Notes under the pieces: generated by a model
Told to the model about the DNA's origin: nothing
The model's input: only the letters and a program-made list of their open reading frames with translations
Databases searched by the model: none
Shown here: positions 10,562-21,911 of the stretch, piece by piece
How positions within the stretch are numbered: position 1 is the first letter of the stretch
How the letters are laid out: every line of letters starts with the position of its first letter
Made by a program: the position numbers and the translations under genes
Assembly: GCA_011109175.1 (NCBI GenBank)
Contig: RDEW01000029.1
Location: 220,158-284,157, forward strand
Length of the DNA stretch: 64,000 nucleotides
Direction of reading: 5' to 3'
Origin: Dicyema japonicum
Taxonomy: Eukaryota > Dicyemida > Rhombozoa > Dicyemidae

Positions 10562-12609
10562 TAACTTATTCCTTTTTTGTTGTTTCTAATTTTGTCCCTT
10601 TTCTGAGTTGGTTGTTGTTGTCTCTGGTAACTCTCCTCGATGCCACTGTTTCAAGTGATTAACAAAGTCTTGCTGCTTTCTATTCAGGTTCCACGATTTC
10701 TCTTGGTTTGCCTAGTAACCGTCAACTGGATTGTCTAGTGACTTACGCACAACCAAAAAAGCCAAGAGCATGCCTTGGTCCTTTTTTAAGGTGTTAGGAT
10801 ACATTGTGTCTTACACGTGGGGGGATTTAATCTTAAAAGTGCTTACTTCTGAGAAATATTCTGACATCAGAATTCGTTTTTTGATGAACATTCAACAACA
10901 TAGCGTCAAGCATTCAATGGTGGATGTTATTTCTCAGTAGTTAGATTTTTTTCTTCAACATAGTTTCGTGGGCTAATTTCTCCCGTTAGCTACTTGGCGG
11001 AAGGTTTCTCTTTCTTATACTACTCATGTGATTGACCTGCCTCATGTCACTCCATGTGGCATGAAAAGGATTGTTTGCTCTCCATTGTAGAGACTCCTCC
11101 ACTGCATTGGATGTTTTCTTCCTTCTCCACGGGTTCTGAATGTACTCGTGTTATGCTGCTGCTTAGACTTGGAGAGTAATTCCATTCGGGACGATTCAAG
11201 TACAAGTTCGTTTAATTTTAAAATCCACGTGCTTTGTAAATCCAATTCCTTTGTTTAGTTTGCGTCAAAAAGGAAGGATAGAAGAGAAGGTCTTCTAGGG
11301 TTTTCTTCACCTGTGGAAGTTACGCTTTGAAAACGTTCCTTTTTAAGTGATCACCCCCTCTCTTATATACGGACATGAGGGCTCGTCTTTCTCTCCAAAA
11401 GGCCATATCATTCTGTTCTTGAAGAAGTCAAGAAAGGCGGCAATTAAGTTTCCTCATCGAAAAAAGCTTGATGAATTCTTGAATGAAATAGAGAGGATAA
11501 TTGCTATTCAGATCGATCGGAGGAGCTACCGAGTTCCGTGGACTGTTGCCAGACGTCCCAGATTCTGAATAAGACAGAGTTCCTACATATTGCTCCACTT
11601 GCTTCAAAAGCAATTGTACGGAACATAAAGCGGCCAGAACTTGACATTTCTTCAATTTTTTCCTTTTTCGCACTTTGGCCACATTCCTGATGACGCTAGT
11701 AAGAGACAGGGAGTCAATGCACGTGTATAAGAATTAAGAGTAACTTTCTGCCATTGAGTCAGTTCTTTGAATGAAATTTAATTTTATTCCTTCAGGATCA
11801 CAAGGTTAAAGAAAAAATCCCCAGCTAACTAATTGATCCTATACCACAAAGGGAGCCGAATCAGGTGGAGACGGGGAATCCTATACAAGTCCTTCCATTG
11901 GACATGCAGTTTGTTCATATTGCAAAGTATCTGAGAAGAATTTGTAAAGAAGGCTCTTTGGAAAGGTAAAAGTCCTTCAAGAGGGTGAAGTCCGCTTTGA
12001 TAAAACCATTGTTCAATCTCGTTAGAATTTTGAATCGTAAATATAATTTTATTGCACTCTTTTGTGGTTCCAATCAATTTTTAAATTCTATCAAATGCTT
12101 CCACGTGGTCGATTCAGCTACAATTTAATCCATCAATGTCAAGCTGTAAAAATCAATTGAGGTTATCTCCCTGGTATGGTAACCAACTCGATCCGTGGCA
12201 ACTAAGCATGGACACGTGAGTAAGCGGAGATTGCGCCGACGTTTGGTAAAATCAGCTCCTTGAATGAGAAGACTAATATCTACGGCGTCGAACGGACCCT
12301 ACCCTCGACACTCTCCTGCCTGAGTCTTTGGAATGGCTCGGAGTCCTCGGTTTTGTTAAGAACCAAGAAATCATCCGTGTCGGGATCAGAAAATGGTCGG
12401 TCCTTCCTCAGACATCCGTCATCATTGACTTCCTGCATAGGCACAGCGCAGAAATTTCTTAAAATCCTAAGCGGGAGATGGGACCTGCGGGGAGAGGAAC
12501 TTCAATGCTAAGGAAATATAAAATTATTTAGTAAATAAATATCACAGTCATTTTCTTGATATAATAGAAAGCGGGGGAAGGCTTAGAGAAGACTTCAATG
12601 CTACAAAAA
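10562..12609. other. Intergenic RPL4 to kinesin, no identified gene
   Basis: Short ORFs occur on both strands (10731-10940, 11347-11568, minus 11428-11682, 12260-12511) but none is recognised. The plus-strand reading at 12300-12450 contains a protein-like run beginning LPESLEWLGVLGFVKNQEII, which may be a decayed or unrecognised exon. CACGTG occurs at about 10813, 11224, 11721, 12103 and 12212. Confidence 0.4.
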
Positions 12610-14454
12610 CTACAAAGACATACATTTCTTGGACATCTTCTGTCTGTAATTCTCCATATAGGAAGCTTTGGTCCCCTTAATGTCCCTCATGTATTCGGGA
12701 CCACGGTCCACTCTTTTACATATTCTATACTGTTCCTTTTTGGGGGGCAGTTTCAGCTGTTGGGGACTCGGACGTACATAAAGCTTCCCATTTTGATTCT
12801 TTTCTGGAAAATTCTTCTTAGGTCTTTCCGTTTGGCTGGCAATTTCCGTCTGAAAGATCTTCTCATCCACGTCGGTGTTCTCTGAGAAGCTACAATTCCC
12901 CCAAACGGCTACAAAGTGGGGGACGTCGGACTCTTGAAGTCCAATTTATTAATCCGCAAGAACCGTCTGTACATCTCATTCACGTCGTCCGGTATTTTAA
13001 CCCCGTTATCTCCCATAAACCCGAAATCCCTTACCATGAAGCAACTGGTTCTGTCGAATCACCAAGAACTTTACAAACTTCATCTCATCACAGGCCACAG
13101 ACAGTTTCTACCGTGAAAACCACAGTCCTTACATTATTGCTTCCCTCCATCCTCTCAGAGTCCCCAACTTTCCTAAAACGAGTTCTTGCATATTTTTCAA
13201 CTCCTTTTTTAGCCTCGTTACGACTTCTTCCGAGGACTCAGCGTACACGCATGGTTGGAGAGTCTTGGTTAGAAGACAGGGTACCATCGTTTTGATTCCC
13301 ATCGTTTTCTGGCGTAGTACAGAGTGTTGGCTGTCTCGTAGAAACTTATCTTCGAGTTCCTCACGTGAGCAATCATTACGGTCCTCGAGGTTCCATTCAA
13401 GCATTCCTTCAGACACGTGTGAGCTTACTGTCCCTGTAATTTATGAAATTTCCTCGTCCGTTGGCTACAGTTACAGTCAATCTCTCACCAAGACGGTCTA
13501 TGCAGTTCTTCAGTGCCAGAAGGGAGGAGTTTATGTTCCCTTCTTCGATGAATCGCTGTCCTCGGTTCCGTGTCTGAGCTGCCCGTTCGGTCCCCGCCAA
13601 ATCAACGAGGTAGAGTCTTCCAACTAGGAATCTGTCGCCTATTTCCTTCTCAGAGCCTGCCACAACTTGGCGGTAGACGATCTACTCTGAGTATATCTTG
13701 GTTACCTTGATGACTGCGTGGGATCTCGAACTCTCATTATTGGCCCACGTGGGTTCACAGGAACGTCTTTGAATGGCTGAGTTCAAAAGTCTCTTGACCT
13801 CGGAATGAATTGCACGTGTTACTTCACTCATTGAATTTATGGTAAATTCGGAAAGATTTACAACCACAGTTTTCCCGTCCTTGTCTTCTCTGAGCTCCAG
13901 GAAGTCCTCAGAGTCTCCGAAAAGATCTCTGATGTTCTCATTGTAGAGCTTACAGTTTGCCAAATCACCACCTCAAACATTGAAATCGTCAATTTTTGGC
14001 GCCCATTTGTTTTGTTTGAATTCAAATAATTAGTCAGTTCCTCCAGAGCTCGCCAAACTATCCCAAAGTTACGCCTTTCCCCCAGCATGGTGAATGTTTT
14101 CCCACTCCCCTATGTCATCGGTAATGACAACCAGTGGGTCCGTACGAGAAAACTGTACAATTGAATCCTCCGATGACGTCCTTCACCATATTCTTAGTTG
14201 TCCTCATGTAAACCTCCTCCTATTTCGTTAAACCCACCAAAAACCTGGAGTTGTTATGAAAAACGTAGTCAAACTGAAAAATCCGTTCTCGCTGGCGATT
14301 GCTGCGGTATGCCTCCCGTTTGTCCAAAGAAGGCTCTTTTAGAACCAGTCTCTGGGGGATTAAAAAACTAATCAACATTGTTGCTTAAAATATTCAAGAT
14401 GGGTTTCTCGTTGGTCTCCAATATTCTACAGGCTACTGTGAATTGGATGGACAT
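12610..14454 (-). CDS. Kinesin motor, kinesin-8 (KIF18/19)-like
   Basis: Microtubule motor; kinesin-8 members regulate plus-end length in spindles and cilia. The ATG at 14454 gives MSIQFTVACRILE, then QFDYVF, GGFNCTVFSYGPTG and the P-loop GSGKTFTMLG. The rest of the motor follows: LYNENIRDLF, CEPTWANNESSRSHAVIK (switch I), LYLVDLAGTERAAQTRNRGQ (switch II), INSSLLALKNCID and NYRDSKLTR. A K/R-rich neck and a short basic tail end at TAG 12610. At least nine introns of 18-25 nt were placed. Three one-base frame corrections are needed (an extra G at the P-loop, a missing C after KLTR, a missing A after YYAR), all in homopolymers, so they are probably sequence errors. EPT..NxxSSRSH and NRGQR favour kinesin-8. 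The CYB5D1 start lies about 150 bp away, divergent. Confidence 0.9.
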
Positions 14455-14608
14455 TTATTTATAAATTTGTAGAGAAGGTTACTTAGTAATATTTTATCGA
14501 AATAAATTTTATTACTTTCGGAAGTCAAATAACAAAAAAAATTATTGAAATTAAGTTTTTAATTAATAAATAAATATATTTTAACTGAAATTATCACCAA
14601 GCACCCAA

Positions 14609-15319
14609 ATGAAGTACTTTACTCCAAATGAGGTATCATACCACAACACAGTGGACGATTTGTGGATCTCCTTCCTCGATAAAGTCTATGATGTAACTCC
14701 GCTCGTAAATGAGGACACACGTGAGAATTGTTTATCAAATTAGACTTGGCATCTACTCGGCCATTGCTTATGGCTGCCGGCAAGGACATCTCCCCACTGG
14801 TTTGATCCCAAACCCGAGCTGTGTTAGGCGTATCTGATTCTATAGATGAAAAATACATGGACCCTGTAACTAACTGTGAAATGACTTATGCTCCCTACGG
14901 TCCCTTTCTCCACTGTCCGCCATTTTACCCCCGCTCTGACTGGGCCAACGACTTTTCTGTGCCGTGGTGGGAGGATGAAACTTACTACATCGGAGACTGT
15001 CCGTAAAACCCGACTGATAAGAATACTTAATTCTTTCATTTCTCAAGCCCACGTGGTCGAGGTTAATGACTGTAATTTTTATGTCAGGTCTGTTCTGAAG
15101 AGACCATAGATCAGATCCTACTACGGTATCTAAAGTACAACTCACACGCTCGGAGCTACACGTGGAAGTACATGGGAGTTCCTCTTTGATATGAGCAAAA
15201 CCTTGGAACAGAATGGGATCCCCGATGAGGATGAAATGTTTGCTGATCTAAAAATGAATTCTAACAAGTTCCTCCCCACAATTCAACTGTACTACAACGA
15301 TGATTTGACTGAGGCCTAA
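14609..15319 (+). CDS. CYB5D1: Cytochrome b5 domain-containing protein 1
   Basis: Heme-binding cytochrome b5-domain protein reported in cilia and flagella of other animals. It starts [19 protein letters not shown] and has [11 protein letters not shown], then [26 protein letters not shown] and the strongly conserved [20 protein letters not shown]. After that come [51 protein letters not shown] and YYNDDLTEA. Introns of 23, 23 and 26 nt can be placed. Three positions need removal of one base (TCCCC before the HWF-like site, near CCGTAAAA, and CTTTGA). Human CYB5D1 aligns along the whole length once these are allowed. It shares a divergent intergenic region with the kinesin gene. The length of about 230 aa equals the family norm. 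Confidence 0.9.
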
Positions 15320-15821
15320 GTATTTACTAAACTCACTAATATTCGCTAAATTTCACATAAATTTCAATCTTCAGTTCAAATTATTCACATTCCCTCATGA
15401 TGTGGATTTTTTTGAATCAGCCACGTGGTCTCCTGACAATGATTATCAAAGCTGTCATCTCAGTAAGAAAACACATGCACCCGAAGAATCAGTCGAATTC
15501 TGAGATTTAATTATTGACTACACAATTATCAGTCATGCGACTGATTTTTACTCAATTGAGCTCAAGTTGGTTAAAATTCTTGGAAACCTCGAAATACATC
15601 TTTAACTGGTCTCCCACGTCAGAATCCGTAAAATTATTTTTAAATCGCAAGTGATTTTTGAATGTGGATTGTTGGTTTAATAAAAATTTACCAATCAATC
15701 AGTGATTTGGCATGTTTAATCAATTATTGATTTTATAAGGCAAACTTAATCAATCACATAAATCTAATATTTTTCGGGACACTGCACTATTTGAAGACAA
15801 ACAAAATAAAGTAGCTGACAA
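15320..15821. other. Intergenic, AT-rich
   Basis: No ORF of interest. It contains one CACGTG (15421) and runs of ATCAATCA-type sequence from about 15680 to 15770. It ends at a LINE fragment. Confidence 0.5.
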
Positions 15822-16160
15822 CTAGCTAGTTAGGGGGCCGCTGCTCTCAGAATTCGCATTTCTCTCACAATTGGAAAGGAAATGCGTCCAATGAGCCAGA
15901 TCCTCTCCCGCTTGTTTTTTCCTTCTCCGATAAACGAATCGATATGATTCAGCAGGGTTAGTGATCCGAACCCCCTTTTCTACATCAACCAGTCCAAAAA
16001 ATGAACTTCCACAAAGATTTTCATAATTCGTTTTAAGGGTCTCGGCCCTGATTGATCCTGGATGAGTTGCCGTAAGCCCAGGAGGGGAGAAATCATCCAC
16101 TCAATTTGCACCCCAAGCAAGGTATTTTCCACCCTTCCGCCGGAAATAGTAGCCTTTTGT
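15822..16160 (-). mobile_element. LINE RT C-terminal fragment
   Basis: The minus-strand product contains RAETLKTNYENLCG, VRITNPAESYRFVYRRRKK and LAHWTHFLSNCE. It is homologous to the minus-strand sequence at about 37800-38100 (ITNSAEPYRIAYHKET), and both belong to the C-terminal region of the same RT family. It is truncated at both ends. Confidence 0.65.
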
Positions 16161-16840
16161 TTGTGATTTCTACCCCGGAGGACTCCAAGTTGGATCTGTA
16201 TCAGCACGTACATCCAAGATTGATAATATTCTACAACAAAGAGCGGGGAAATGTGCTATACTTGATCAGGCAACACGCTGGGGGAGCACATGCCTTATGA
16301 TTCGTCGATTAATTGAATTAAAGTCTTTTATTGAGAATATTGACAACCAAAACATTTCACTAAAAACTTATAGAAGTGGAATATATTTTACATCCCTTTT
16401 TCCAAACTACAAAACGGTTACAGGTGGAAGATTTAACAGGTGGATCTAATATATAAATTCCAAAAGAGGAGGATTGATTTCAAAAGTAATTACAATTTCA
16501 ATGGAAAAAAAGGGAAGCTCAATTGCTAAACAATGACATCCTGGTAGCTTGTCTGTGTTGATCCAAGGAACCGAGTGCTCTTTACGGATGAACAGGTAAA
16601 TAGAGCGGAAAGGGATTATTTGACCTTGAACTAAAAATCGAGAGACTGGAATCACAACACATATAAGAATGTGAGGATACATATTCATATAATATTGACA
16701 TTCAAATTGAACCCAGTTCCTCATCGTGAATGACGATTTCGAAATTTATTTGAACAAAATTTAAGTGCAAAACGAATTAAAACCGGCCACTTAAGACCTT
16801 TGAATTCAAAATTGCAACTTTTAAAACAAAAATTCGATTC
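16161..16840. other. Gene-poor stretch between LINE and hAT remains
   Basis: A minus-strand ORF at 16446-16724 is not recognised. No repeat match was noted within the window. Confidence 0.35.
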
Positions 16841-16849
16841 CGCGGCTGA

Positions 16850-17080
16850 CGTGATACCTCAATACAATCGTTCTTGTCAAATACCACTTCATGATCTTAT
16901 TGAGTATTACCCTAAGCTATCAAAAAATCAGCTATGATATCTCTCGCTCTACCTCCGACACAAGTCAGCGTAGAAAGGCTGTTTTCTGGACTAAAATTTA
17001 TCAAATCAGACCTTCGAGCTTCTATGAAGGGAGACCTGGTCGAACCTATATTATTTCTAAAAAATAATATTTAAATTTTT
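16850..17080 (+). pseudogene. hAT transposase C-terminal relic
   Basis: The plus-strand reading ends PPTQVSVERLFSGLKFIKSD, then LRASMKGDLVEPILFLKNN before a stop. This is the hAT-family dimerisation motif (SVERLFS...R..L....V..L.FL). Upstream codons contain stops, so it is a relic. It lies just outside the TIR-bounded element that follows. Confidence 0.7.
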
Positions 17081-17144
17081 TTTCTAAATGTTTTTTTATT
17101 TTGTCTGTTATTTTTACAACGTCTGAATTTTTGTATATAATAAC

Positions 17145-18808
17145 TAGGGCAATTTAAGTGCTAAAATGCTATTTTTATTTTTTATACTTTTTTAAATATA
17201 CAATTGAATTTGGAATAATTATTTTTTAATTTTGTTAAAAAAACATACATTATAAATGCTATAAGTGCTATTTTTAATTTTAAATGCTAATTTTTGTTTA
17301 AATGCTAATTTAAATTGCATTTAATAATGTGTTTACGGATTCCGAAACCTGCAGGTCCAATCGAAAATTTCAAACCGATCGCGCTTTTGACCACTTTGCA
17401 AAAAACATTGTCGATTACAACATTGAATTGAATATCAAATTCAGTTGATTTGTCACCAAGTCAAAGCGAATTCAGACCAGGAAAATCAACTGCTGATATA
17501 GTATGGAGTCATCGGTAGCTTACGTCAATATGTCAGAAGTACAGAAAAACAATATATACTCTGGGAGTCGGCTTATCAAAAGCATTCGACTGTGTCTGCC
17601 GAGATAAACTATTGCAAGTTCTCAAGGACATAATTGATGAGGACTGTTTGATGATTGTGCGTTTTTTGCTGGCTGACACGAGCCTCATAGTGAAAGTGGG
17701 GAAGGGCTATTCGGAAAAACTCACGACCGGCATTGGTATTCTGCAAGGGGACTCGCTTTCGCCAGTTCTCCTTGCAATCTATTTGGAAGCTGCGTTGAGG
17801 GACGTTAGGAAAGAATTAGGTCACTTAAATAATCATTTTGTTGAATTAATGTATGCTGATGACATCAATTTTGTGTCTGAGGATGTGGTGGTACTAAGAA
17901 CTGTAATAGATAAAGCCACAACAGTTCTGGCGAGGTGGTCTTTGAAGATCAATTCAGAAAAACGGAGTTAACTTCGATTCAGCGGTTCGATGAGAAATGA
18001 AAGTTTACTAAAAGGCTTGGCTCGTTTTTGGGTGATGCTAAGGTCATTGCTTGCAGAAAGATGTTGGTATCGTGTGCACTGAAAAGATGTGGAGTATTTG
18101 GACTCGCAGAAAACTTATCTCCTTAAATCTTCGGATGCGCTTATATAGCGCGTTCATACAACCAGTCCTATTATACAACTCGGGAACATGGAGAACATTC
18201 ATAGAAATCAATTGAGAAAAATTGCGGGAATTATCAAAGATTATCAAAAAAGACACTCTCTACAAATTATGTAAATGCAAACCGATAAGCAGAGAAGTAA
18301 TTACCTCACGCTGGCGACTTATCGGACATGTTCTGAGAATGGACGAAGTGATTCCTTGCAATCAAATCATGGAAGATTACTATTATACAAGGACTACATT
18401 TTGATTATGACAAGGCAAATATAAAAAATTATATAAATAAAAGAATGGAGGAAAATGGATTTAAACTTATTATTGAAATGACTGAACCAAAAATTAGCCA
18501 ACAAGATTATTTTTCTCTTTCACGCTGTCAGGCATCCTATGCATCTGTTGAAAGAGCTATTAAAATGCTAAAAAATTTTTAAAAAAGGATAGGAACTTCC
18601 ATCCAGACAATATCAAGCATTAACTTTTATTATATTACAATAAATAAAATTTAAATGTTTTATTTTATTATTTTAAGTTATAGATTTTACAATTTTAAAT
18701 GCTAGATTTTATCATTTTAAGTGCTAACTTTTTTAATTATAATTGCTAGATTTTATGATTTTTTAGCGCCAAAAATTTTTTTTTAAGTGCTAGAAACAAC
18801 TTGCCCTA
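17145..18808 (+). mobile_element. hAT-type element with 8-bp target duplication
   Basis: Bounded by TAGGGCAA (17145-17152) and its inverse TTGCCCTA (18801-18808). The identical octamer ATAATAAC lies on both sides (17137-17144 and 18809-18816), which is the hAT hallmark. Subterminal regions repeat AAGTGCTA and AAATGCTA many times. At 18390-18640 it carries a relic reading ASYASVERAIKMLKNF, again hAT-like. Most of the middle (about 17340-18400) is a reverse transcriptase fragment, either nested in the DNA transposon or captured by it. No intact transposase remains. Confidence 0.8.
17340..18404 (+). mobile_element. Reverse transcriptase fragment nested in hAT
   Basis: A LINE-type RT reads FRPGKSTADI, LSKAFDCV and LQVLKDIIDEDCLMIVRFLL, followed by the catalytic boxes GILQGDSLSPVLLAIYLEAA and ELMYADDINFVSED (YADD). 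The C-terminal part, after a break, has ITSRWRLIGHVLRMDE, shared with the minus-strand fragment at 60835-61116. Stops and frame changes make it non-functional. Confidence 0.8.
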
Positions 18809-18816
18809 ATAATAAC

Positions 18817-19620
18817 CGTAGTCGGAACGGAGTCGTACTATATTTTACCGACTTCACAGTCCTGACTTCAACTGTACAGGATACACAGCGGCATTAAGCC
18901 TTTTGCAATCACCTTGTTCATCATTATGTGCCACGTGTGCTCTTCAGCACTCATCAACAGGAGAGAGCGTGAAGTACTCTAACATCATCCATATTCCCGC
19001 ATCTGCACCGTGGCTCATGCAAATACTGACTCCGAGCCAGAGACAGATTTCTATTCGCATGAGTCGTTATCCAAGTGTTCTTAGCGATGCACGAAGAGAG
19101 AGTTGATTACGAAAAGAACGCCAGGAATGCCAATTAGAGAGGCGAGTGGATACCGCTCCTTCCAAAATGAAGGGAAGGTAGCATTGAGGCCCGCCAATTT
19201 CGTCAAAGGGAATTTTCAATAATTTCTACAGTGTCAATGGTCTTCAGGGGGGTCTGTATTGTTAAACATGTGGCTGACCGTAGCGAGAAAAGAAAGCGTC
19301 AAGTAAGGTGGAAGTTCCGCGGTATGTGTGTCAAGGAGGAATTTGGTTAAATCCGAGTGCCGAGAGAGCGGAGAGGGTGGACAAGAGGTCTTCGTCATAG
19401 TTTTCCAGTCATCTTATAGATCAGTGTTTCTCAGCCTGTACGATATCGCCAAGATGCGTTTTGTATTTTTGAGGGATGAAATTCTAATTTGGCCGATGGA
19501 ATGATGTTATCCCAAAGACCAAGGGTCAACCCTAATTTTGTGATGAGGGTAGTCAAATCAAATCCATTCCAAAACACTGTTAAACCGAAAAAACAAACTA
19601 ATTGACCCCGAAAATTTATT
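18817..19620. other. Gene-poor stretch right of the hAT element
   Basis: No recognised gene; one short ORF (18903-19106). Text near 19510-19560 (AAAGACCAAGGGT) resembles LINE 3' tails elsewhere in the window. Confidence 0.35.
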
Positions 19621-20090
19621 CCAGACTCTCAGCTTAGCTCGATGCTCCTCCCTCGATCCTATCAGGGATCGGGTTGTATCCTGGTTACGTTAGATAAAGC
19701 CTTCTCTGTTATTCCTTCGTCTTGGATCTCCAAGGCATCATGTTCATTTTTTCTGTAGACAACTTCTCTGTCACTCCAAAAGCCTTTTTTGTATATTTTC
19801 TGAGCATTAGTCCAAAAGATGTAAGGTCCTCATGAGGCACGTGCATCGGATATGAATGGTCGATTTCACGTTGTTGCAGATTACCAGCCCAAGCCTTTCA
19901 TTAAGAAAGTTAGAGAGCCATCCTATCAGGATAGGGTGGACATCCGTTTCAAATATCTCTTTCTTTAGAGACTCTCTTGAGACTGAATGTTTTGGTAGAG
20001 AAACAAGAACAGTAATTAAATGTGACTTCGGTGCGGTGAATCCTTCTGAAATAAATTGGGGAAGGGTCGTCAAGTGTGTGGAAGTTAAAT
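19620..20090 (-). mobile_element. Degraded LINE RT fragment
   Basis: The minus strand encodes PQFISEGFTAPKSHLITV and then IGWLSNFLNERLGLVICN, matching the RT region between the palm motifs (W..SFL..R.Q.V..N). The rest is full of stops. Confidence 0.6.
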
Positions 20091-20289
20091 AATTAACCCA
20101 TGTTGAAAGGCAGACATTGGGAGGCCATCTCGAATAAAATCGAGGACCATCCTTTCGAAGGATTGATATTGGTATTTATGACGGTGGTTCCTCTGTGGCT
20201 TCCGAGTAGGTTTCATATGAGCTTTCTTTCAAATAAGTTGACAACCATGACTTAAGATTAAGGTAAAAATAGATTTCTTATACTGAGAA

Positions 20290-20480
20290 ACGTGGTCATA
20301 TCGAAGTAGTCGAGGTAAAACTTATAGCTCCTCCCGGGCAGGTCCACACTAAAAAAAGTAAAGAACAGTTATCATAAATAATCATTAAGGGAAAACCAAG
20401 GAATGCTCTTCACTTCTTTTTTCTTTTTGTTGGGTGTGAGTCCTTCATAGACGATCCCGTTCCGATGTGAAATATTCATT
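20290..20480. repeat. Dispersed repeat, second copy
   Basis: Similar in block order to 2955-3120 (GTAAAGAACAGTTATCAT, CCAAGGAATGCTC, ATAGACGATC). Class unknown. The flanking intervals to 20960 hold no gene; the minus ORF 20476-20700 is not recognised. Confidence 0.55.
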
Positions 20481-20939
20481 GATATCTGTTTCGTAGGGAG
20501 TAATTATCCCCTCTCTCATGGATGTGAGGGGGTAGTTCTTTACGCAGAAAAATAAAATAATTTATCTCCCGGAGAATGTAAGACTTACCTCTGAGTGAAA
20601 AAGATGCAAAATTGAGATCGTGATTTCGTGAACCCATCACTTTATAAATCCACGTGCGAATGATATTGGAGAAAATGGTACCCAATGTTGCTTCTTTCAT
20701 TTTTGAAGTATATGTGAGGAGTTACTTTTCACATTGATTCCTCATAAGAAGTGTACAGCTTCCGTCAATGAAAATAAAGATCATCTACTTGAACCCGAGG
20801 ATGGTAAGGTTAGTTGAATAGTCGTGGGTTAACACATTCATCACCAGAAAATGTAAGCATTTTAAAGTAAAATGATTTTTGTAATTTCAATTCCCTCCAC
20901 GAACTCTACCAAAATACTGGGGATTACATACGACCCCCT

Positions 20940-21060
20940 TATGACTTTCAGCCTGCCTAGATGAGGCTCTACTGGGACGCGTCATGATCACGGCATTAGT
21001 TAGTTTGATTTACCCTTTGTCTTTTAAATAATTTTATTTATTTTTTATCCCACATGAAAA
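20940..21060 (+). mobile_element. LINE 3' tail
   Basis: Contains CTACTGGGACGCGTC and then GCATTAGTTAGTTTGATTTA followed by CCCTTTGTCTTT and an ATT-rich tail. The same order occurs at 40340-40435 and, inverted, at 36590-36320. Confidence 0.6.
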
Positions 21061-21239
21061 TTTCCTATGGGGGATGAAATTTCAAAATGGGCGACGGGAA
21101 ATGGGTTGAAAACCACTGGTATAGATACCAGACGTTAAGCGGCCCGTTATTATGGAAGTGGTTGAGTTGATCCCCAAGGAAAGTAGTAGAGGTCATGGCG
21201 GGTCTCATTGTAGTACACCCAAATGAGAGACTCTGCTTG

Positions 21240-21440
21240 TGCCTACCAAATCCATCCTCCATCACCCTTTTCCATTTTCATCACACGTCCTACTCTCCCA
21301 GACATAACTTCATTCTTAGACGGAAGAGTTTCCATAGTGTAACCTTCATTAGAGGATTTGAGAAGTGAGAAAGGTAGGAAGGGATTATCCTTCATACAAG
21401 CATAGACGCAGGCTTCACTGGCCGACTACTTGAACCACCC
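21240..21440 (-). mobile_element. LINE 3' fragment related to 43180-43490
   Basis: Shares with 43300-43450 the blocks TTCATCA-ACGTCCT, ACATAACTTCATT and CGGAAGAGTTT. Both are minus-strand pieces of the same family. The stretch 21440-21911 holds no recognised gene. Confidence 0.5.
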
Positions 21441-21911
21441 TGACTGTGAAGAAGGGACGGTAAGATGCCAGAAACCGTCAATACCGTAAAAAACAAGTGT
21501 CTCACATGGGAGTCTATATACACGGACGCCTTCTCAAACTTAATCCTGTTTATAACCTCATTGTGCAGAGGCTTTTGTGATGAAAGCCACTAAAAGGAGG
21601 AAACACTAGTAGCTGGGGAACAGATTTTTTCTTCACCCAATTTTTGTTAAGGCGTCAAGAGTGGTCTCCTTCAGCACAGGGAGTTAGTCGAAAAAATCAG
21701 CCGACAAAAGCACTAGAAAGTTTACCCAGAACGACACAATGGCTCTTCCAAAACCGTGTGTTCATGAGAGGTAACTCAATCAGTTCTAACAACACACAAC
21801 TACTCCTCCAGAATGGAACAAAAAACAAGATTTTAGAAAAAAAAATTAAGCAACTTTACGTTTAGGAACGGTAAAGAATGGAACATCCAAGACCTGAGTG
21901 AGTTGGTAAAT

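Noticed and set aside
12300-12450. Possible enzyme exon with LPESLEWLGVLG
   Set aside because: One short run without neighbouring exons or catalytic motifs; not enough for a call.
14609-15319. Programmed +1 frameshifting in CYB5D1 (shifts near TGA and TAA)
   Set aside because: Kinesin and APN1 need corrections of the opposite sign and all lie in homopolymers; sequence error explains them with fewer assumptions.
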